Shown in pieces: positions 60,034 through 64,000 of a stretch of 64,000 nucleotides of DNA. The DNA comes from Candidatus Amarolinea dominans. Lineage in GTDB: Bacteria; Chloroflexota; Anaerolineae; SSC4; Amarolineaceae. How positions within the stretch are numbered: the first letter of the stretch is position 1; each line of letters starts with the position of its first letter. Below the pieces are notes generated by a model. That model worked only from the letters and a program-made list of their open reading frames with translations, did no database searches and was not told the origin of the DNA. A program made the position numbers and the translations under genes. Location: the NCBI GenBank assembly GCA_016719785.1, contig JADJYJ010000017.1:1-64000 (forward strand), in the 5' to 3' direction.

Positions 60034-60412
60034 GCCGCCATCCTCCCCTTGCGCAGGCTGGCTGCACCACACATCGCCGGGCAAGCCGACAGCGCCCTCA
60101 CCCACGAGCGCCCCTTACCCGGCGGGCCTGCGCAAGGTTGGCCGCCATCCTCCCCTTGCGCAGGCTGGCTGCCCCACACATCGCCGGGCAAGCCGACAGC
60201 GCCCTCGCCCACGAGCGCCCCTTACCCGGCGGGCCTGCGCAAGGTTGGGCGATTGTCCGGCCAACAACCCTCGCAGGGGCCAATGGACATCGCAGCGTTG
60301 ACTTGTCACGACGTCGCCCGCCTCTGAGGTCGTCATCTTGCCGCAGCCCTGCGAGGGGGACGTGAAATCCCCTTGCGCAGGCTGGCTGCCCCACACATCG
60401 CCGGGCAAGCCG
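60034..60412. repeat. 107-bp unit in tandem plus a later partial copy
   Basis: Two adjacent 107-base copies (60034-60140 and 60141-60247) differ at about two positions; a third partial copy (60369-60412) follows. Each unit has CCTTGCGCAGG near its start and CCTGCGCAAGG near its end, an inverted pair, so each can fold into one long stem. A fragment also occurs at 15611-15640. The 699-base gap (60030-60728) holds this array, a GAATGAATTC motif (60425) and AATTCGTG-type repeats, but no gene. Confidence 0.75.
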
Positions 60413-60647
60413 AAATCGCCCCATGAATGAATTCACGGGCTGATACACCAAAACCTGCCGAGGCAGGTTAGTATTGGGTGCGACGACTCAATTCGTGTCA
60501 ATTCGTGCAATTCGTGGCAGAAGGAATTCACGGGCTACTGCACCAACACCCGCCGGCCGGCATCGCATCCACAAAGCCCGACGCCAGGTGCGATTCCTCC
60601 TCGCCCTCTGCGCCCTCCGCGGTAAAAAAACCTGCCGCTCATGGATG

Positions 60648-60676
60648 GTGTCAAGTACGACTGGTTGTGCTACAAT
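60648..60676 (+). promoter_or_regulatory. Promoter of the small antitoxin-like gene
   Basis: GTGTCA (60648-60653), 17 bases, TACAAT (60671-60676), start codon at 60729 with AAGGAGAAC near 60715. Confidence 0.5.
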
Positions 60677-60728
60677 CCAGGGCAGACGCGCTCACAAGAA
60701 CAGAACGTGATTTCAAGGAGAACCTGGT

Positions 60729-61229
60729 ATGGCTGTGTATCCTGTGACAATTAGTCTACCCGAAACAGTGTATCGGCAGATCAAACGCGCCGCCGATGCT
60801 GTTCGTCGCCCCATTGACGAAATCGTTGCCGAGGCAGTGGCAGCCGCCGCGCCGGTAATGGACACACCTGCTTCGAGCCTGCGAGCCGAACTGGCGCAGA
60901 TGGCCTACCTCAATGATGCCGCCTTGTGGAAGGCAGCCCGGTCCACTCTCTTCAAAGATCAACAGGAGAGGCTTGAGTCACTGCATGACAAACAACAGCG
61001 AGTCGCTCTGGCAGCCGCAGAACGGGCACAAGAGCAGGCGCTGGTCAGACTCTATCGCGAAACCCTGCTGTGGTGCGAGCACAGGCAGTTGCACTGCTCC
61101 AGCAGCGCGGCTATGACGTCTCGGACCCGACCGCGTTTCACTCGCTGGGTTAATCGCGTTCCCATGAGCAGGCAATCTATTCCCAGAGAAGTATTTTGCG
61201 GTTGGTGGAAGATCATTGGGATGAACTGA
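60729..61229 (+). CDS. Antitoxin-like protein with frameshifted C-terminus
   Basis: The first 112 residues (VTISLPETVYRQIKRAADAV, RPIDEIVAEAVAAAAP, LNDAALWKAARSTL, RLESLHDKQQRVALAAAERA) match a small family common in Chloroflexota and Cyanobacteria that starts with a ribbon-helix-helix-like strand. The natural end RAQAVALLQQRGYDVSDPTA (and stop at 61153) lies in another frame after an extra TG at about 61071. The present frame runs on to 61229 through unrelated sequence, so the last 50 residues are not native. The DNA-binding part remains, so regulation may survive. Confidence 0.6.
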   Translation: MAVYPVTISLPETVYRQIKRAADAVRRPIDEIVAEAVAAAAPVMDTPASSLRAELAQMAYLNDAALWKAARSTLFKDQQERLESLHDKQQRVALAAAERAQEQALVRLYRETLLWCEHRQLHCSSSAAMTSRTRPRFTRWVNRVPMSRQSIPREVFCGWWKIIGMN

Positions 61230-61261
61230 TTCGAGGCTGGAATGAATACTGTGGTACTTGA
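61163..61261 (+). pseudogene. C-terminal remnant of a DUF4160 gene
   Basis: Thirty-two residues (HEQAIYSQRSILRLVEDHWD, then ELIRGWNEY) match the end of DUF4160 proteins, which usually sit directly before DUF2442 genes as here. The first half, with the HFH motif, is gone. The stop overlaps the DUF2442 start. Confidence 0.5.
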
Positions 61262-61577
61262 GCTTCAGGATATTGCGATTCAAGATGTCGAAACAACGGA
61301 TGACTCGCTGTTCGTTGACTTGAGGGATGGTCGCACGATTACCGTGCCGCTGGCCTGGTATCCTCGGCTGCTGCACGGTACGGCGGAAGAGCGCAGACAT
61401 TGGCGGCTGATCGGTCAGGGTGCGGGCATCCATTGGCCGGAACTGGATGAGGATCTGAGCATCGAAGGGTTGATCCTGGGCCGGCCATCATCCGAGAGTG
61501 TGCAGCCACTTCAGCGTTGGCTCAAGAGCCGTGAAGTCAAACGCGCCAACGGCAACAATCATCTGGATGAACAATGA
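61242..61577 (+). CDS. DUF2442 domain protein
   Basis: A 111-residue protein. LFVDLRDGRTITVPLAWYPR, and HWRLIGQGAGIHWPELDEDL give the DUF2442 pattern (DGR.I.VPL.W.P.L, then IHWP.LDEDLS.EGL). DUF2442 and DUF4160 form a common small pair thought to be a toxin-antitoxin-like unit. The partner here is only a remnant. ATG 61242 overlaps the DUF4160 end. Confidence 0.85.
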   Translation: MNTVVLELQDIAIQDVETTDDSLFVDLRDGRTITVPLAWYPRLLHGTAEERRHWRLIGQGAGIHWPELDEDLSIEGLILGRPSSESVQPLQRWLKSREVKRANGNNHLDEQ

Positions 61578-61585
61578 CAGGCAAG

Positions 61586-61606
61586 TTCGTCGCCCCATTG
61601 ACGAAT
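61586..61606. repeat. 21-bp direct repeat of a segment of the antitoxin-like gene
   Basis: GTTCGTCGCCCCATTGACGA plus A at 61586-61606 is identical to 60801-60821, which encodes the RRPID motif of the antitoxin-like protein. The copy here has no matching frame. It marks a deleted second copy of that gene or a recombination join. Confidence 0.65.
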
Positions 61607-61653
61607 ATGACGTTTTGTTACCCGAATGAATTTATCTATTCGAGGTTCTCTCC

Positions 61654-64000
61654 GTGCGACTTGAGATTGAGCTGACCGCCACGGCCGCGGCCTGGCGGGC
61701 GACCTATGACCTGACCGGCGCACCGGGCGCGATCGTCCTGCCGCCGCGCGAGCTGCCGCGGCAGGCGGCCTTTCCCCTGCCGCCTGCGACCGAAGCCCAG
61801 GCAGCCGTTGCGACAGAAGCGCACGCCGCGCTCGTCCAGGCCATCACCCCCGAGCCCTGGCAGGCGATCGTCGAACGGGTCGCGACTCGCCAAGCCAGCG
61901 CAGCCGACGAACAAACCCTGGGCCGCGCCCTTTTTGCCGGGCTGCTCGGCGATGCCGTGTGGCAAAGCGTCCGCCAACAGGCAGCCGGCGCGGCGCTCGA
62001 TCTGCACCTGGCCCTGCCGACCGCCGCCCCTGAGCTGCACCGCCTGCCCTGGGAACTACTGCACAACGGCCAGGAGTTCCTCTGCCTGGACACCCAACAA
62101 CCCACCAACCTGCTGCGCACGCTGCGTTTGCCCGCCGGCGGCGGTGTCATGACGCCCTTGCCGGTGCCGGTGCGCGTCCTGTTCGTTCTGGGCGGAGATT
62201 TCGGCGATGCCGCCTTGCAGGAGGGCGCCGGTTTCCTGGCGCTGCTGCGTCACCTGCGCACGCCGGACAACCTGAGCATCAACTCGCGCGTGCTGGTCAA
62301 GGCCAGCCTGACCGCGCTCAAGGACGGGGTGCAGAGTTTTCAGCCGAGTGTCATTCACCTGATCGCCTCGGCCACGCTGGACGGCGCGGGCCAGCCTCGG
62401 ATTTCCCTGCCGGATCGCTTCAACCGGGCCGCGGTTCAGCAGCATAGCGCGCTCGACCTGGTCAGGACGCTGCGCGAAGCCTGCCCTGGCGCCAGCCTGC
62501 CGCTGCTCTCGCTGCACCTGGGCGCGGCGCGCGCCGAGGTGGCGCCCCTGCTCGCCACGCGCCTGGTGGCAGAGGGCGTGCCCCTGGTGGCCGTTCTCGC
62601 CGGCGATTTGAGCAACTACGCGGCCCGGCTCTTTGCCCGTGGCGCATACGAAGCCCTGTTGAGCGGCCAATCGTTAGCCGTGGCTTGCGCAGACGGCCGC
62701 CGCGCCTTTCGGCAGATGGGCATCAGCCCGCAAGCCTGGGCCGGCCCCCTGCTCGTCGCCAACGCCGCCTCGTCGCTGACCCCGGTCTTTGCTGACGCCA
62801 GCCTGGCACGGCAGCTCGCCGATCTCGACCTGCAGTACCGCCAGTCCAACAGCATCTTCTGCGACCGCTTCCAGCTTTGGGACAGCGCCACCGCGGCCTT
62901 CCTGGGGCGCGGCGGCGCACGCATCGCCGCGCGTCCCGATCGGCGCACCGTCCTGGCCGTCGAAGTCACCGAACCGGACCAGGGCTTGGTCGCGCCCCGC
63001 TTCGGCAAGACCCGTTTCCTGGAAGAGCTGGCGCGCCACGCCTTGCAGGACAACTACGTGCCCATCGTCTTCTCCCTGCCGCCGGGCGCGGACGTGCCCA
63101 AGACGCTGCTCGACCTGGCGCTCAAACTGGTCGGCAAGATCATCGAAGTGCGCGCCTGGTTTGGCCTGCCCCGCCTGGAATTGCCGCGCGACAGCGAGGT
63201 GGTCAAGCTCAACCTGTTGCACCGCGGCCAACAACTGCCGGTCGCCACCTCCACCTACCAGACCGGCTTGATCCGCCAACTGATCCTCGCCGCGCTGACC
63301 AAAGATGATCTCGACACCCTGATCTTCGATCATTTTCGTGAGGTGCATGACGCCCTGATCGCGCAGCCAGCCGCGGACCGCGTGCAGCGGCTGATCGAAT
63401 TCTGCGACACGCGTCTTGAATTTGGCCGGCTTTTCGGCCAGATCGCGACCATCAACCCGGCCCGGTTTGCCCAGTTCGAACCGCTGCTTGGCGCGGCGAT
63501 CAAGGCCGGGCCGGGTCTGCATCCTTCGATCCAGGAACAGTTCAACCTGCTCAGCGCGCCGGCCTACAACGCGCCGGGCCTGGTGGCCGCGGCCCTGCGC
63601 CTGGACCTGGCCGCGCTGGCCGCGGCCAGCCGCCTGGCCGGCAACAGCGCTCAGCGCCGTCTCCTGCTGCTGCTCGATGATCTGCATCGCTTCGACGAAC
63701 CGATCGTGCGCGATCTGCTCAACACCCTCATCACCAACCGCGGCCTGGCGCTGGCCGAAGACCCGGAACCGCTGCCCGTCGTGCTGACCTTCTCGAAGGC
63801 AGGCGTCGCCAACGAGGCCACCGATGGCGTCATCCGTAGTTTCCTGGGCCGCGTCTACGTCATGCACCAGGAACTCAAATCGTTCACCGACATCGAAGCG
63901 CGGCTCGCCTACACCCAGTTCCTTTTCTGGCGCAGCCTTTACCCCGACCCTGACCAACTGCCGCTGGTCGTCAGTCACCAGGCCAGCCCGGCCGACGTGC
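61654..64000 (+). CDS. CHAT-like/NTPase protein with EAD-like domain, 5' part
   Basis: An open frame from GTG 61654 to the end of the window (over 780 residues, incomplete). Residues about 1-420 have the CHAT (caspase-like) fold: LHRLPWELLHNGQEFLCLDT near 128 is its hallmark. The catalytic His motif (usually H..GHG) reads IHLIASAT near 233 and the Cys strand (usually L.AC.S) reads PLLSLHLGAA, so both catalytic residues seem lost. A Walker A-like RFGKTR lies at about 449-455, with its first glycine changed, and Walker B LLLLLDDLH at about 669. Between them, about 550-615, is an EAD-like helical domain (DTLIFDHFREVHD...IATINP). It would be a sensor/adaptor with NTPase control and a dead protease-like head. 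It follows the DUF2442 gene by 76 bases. Confidence 0.7.
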   Translation, partial: MRLEIELTATAAAWRATYDLTGAPGAIVLPPRELPRQAAFPLPPATEAQAAVATEAHAALVQAITPEPWQAIVERVATRQASAADEQTLGRALFAGLLGDAVWQSVRQQAAGAALDLHLALPTAAPELHRLPWELLHNGQEFLCLDTQQPTNLLRTLRLPAGGGVMTPLPVPVRVLFVLGGDFGDAALQEGAGFLALLRHLRTPDNLSINSRVLVKASLTALKDGVQSFQPSVIHLIASATLDGAGQPRISLPDRFNRAAVQQHSALDLVRTLREACPGASLPLLSLHLGAARAEVAPLLATRLVAEGVPLVAVLAGDLSNYAARLFARGAYEALLSGQSLAVACADGRRAFRQMGISPQAWAGPLLVANAASSLTPVFADASLARQLADLDLQYRQSNSIFCDRFQLWDSATAAFLGRGGARIAARPDRRTVLAVEVTEPDQGLVAPRFGKTRFLEELARHALQDNYVPIVFSLPPGADVPKTLLDLALKLVGKIIEVRAWFGLPRLELPRDSEVVKLNLLHRGQQLPVATSTYQTGLIRQLILAALTKDDLDTLIFDHFREVHDALIAQPAADRVQRLIEFCDTRLEFGRLFGQIATINPARFAQFEPLLGAAIKAGPGLHPSIQEQFNLLSAPAYNAPGLVAAALRLDLAALAAASRLAGNSAQRRLLLLLDDLHRFDEPIVRDLLNTLITNRGLALAEDPEPLPVVLTFSKAGVANEATDGVIRSFLGRVYVMHQELKSFTDIEARLAYTQFLFWRSLYPDPDQLPLVVSHQASPADV

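Noticed and set aside
58644..60212. A 522-residue minus-strand frame rich in Gln, Gly and Arg
   Set aside because: Antisense to the Wzz-like and ligase-like genes and partly in the 107-bp repeats; composition is typical of shadow frames.
60034..60247. CRISPR or satellite array
   Set aside because: Only two full copies of 107 bases without unique spacers; better described as a tandem duplication.
1..64000. tRNA or rRNA genes
   Set aside because: I looked for the TTCGAAT-type T-arm with CCA ends and for rRNA-like blocks and found none that could be supported by eye.

Overview
This GC-rich window (about 60-65 % G+C by eye) reads as a chromosomal piece of an uncultured Chloroflexota-type bacterium. 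The main clues are several very large secreted proteins with threonine/proline linkers (TPTxTPT), SdrD-B-like and DUF11-like repeats, a C-terminal HRFFLPSVLR-type motif, a dockerin-like tail, and many small antitoxin-like and decayed conflict genes. Assignment to a class or genus is not possible from the sequence alone. I saw no rRNA, tRNA, CRISPR array or intact transposase.

Layout. 0-3.6 kb: end of a frameshifted WD40 protein, an orphan AbiEi-type regulator, an unknown gene, a small gene remnant, an NAD(P)-binding reductase and a KynB-type cyclase. 3.8-10.9 kb: a secreted protein with about 14 propeller-like repeats, an M61 protease with PDZ domain, a histidine phosphatase, a small membrane protein and a double GNAT protein. 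10.9-19.3 kb: an accessory islet. An intact AAA ATPase plus TOPRIM-like pair with its own promoter, and a Fic protein, sit among truncated or frameshifted genes (ABC ATPase tail, PD-(D/E)XK nuclease tail, kinase/LVIVD fusion remnant, EAD-TM protein, HExxH protease). 19.5-23.1 kb: photolyase, then an ArsR / redox-thiol protein / permease metal(loid) module. 23.2-33.3 kb: two surface proteins on the minus strand, one of 2711 residues with an N-terminal thioester domain and 11 long repeats.

33.7-39.7 kb: cell-envelope polysaccharide genes (nucleotidyltransferase, MurJ-like flippase, GT4, GNAT), an internally deleted GH130 gene and a cyclophilin. 40-46.7 kb: a locally less GC-rich group with a membrane-anchored XRE regulator, a zinc-ribbon protein, a frameshifted tail-fibre-like protein and a large M23 peptidase/muramidase-like wall hydrolase. 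46.8-52 kb: TspO-like membrane protein, class A beta-lactamase-like protein, an orphan DNA methyltransferase and guaA. 52-60 kb: a surface-anchored protein and a second exopolysaccharide cluster (FemAB/CelD-like, GT4, WecG/TagA, Wzz-like, O-antigen-ligase-like). 60-64 kb: repeats, small antitoxin-like genes and the 5' part of a large CHAT-like/NTPase protein that runs off the window.

The two polysaccharide clusters, the surface adhesins and the wall hydrolases together suggest a heavily decorated envelope. The conflict genes at 11-19 kb and 60-64 kb, some sharing an EAD-like adaptor domain, are the best place to look for an undescribed system. Frameshifts concentrate in accessory genes and spare housekeeping genes, which favours real decay over general sequencing error.
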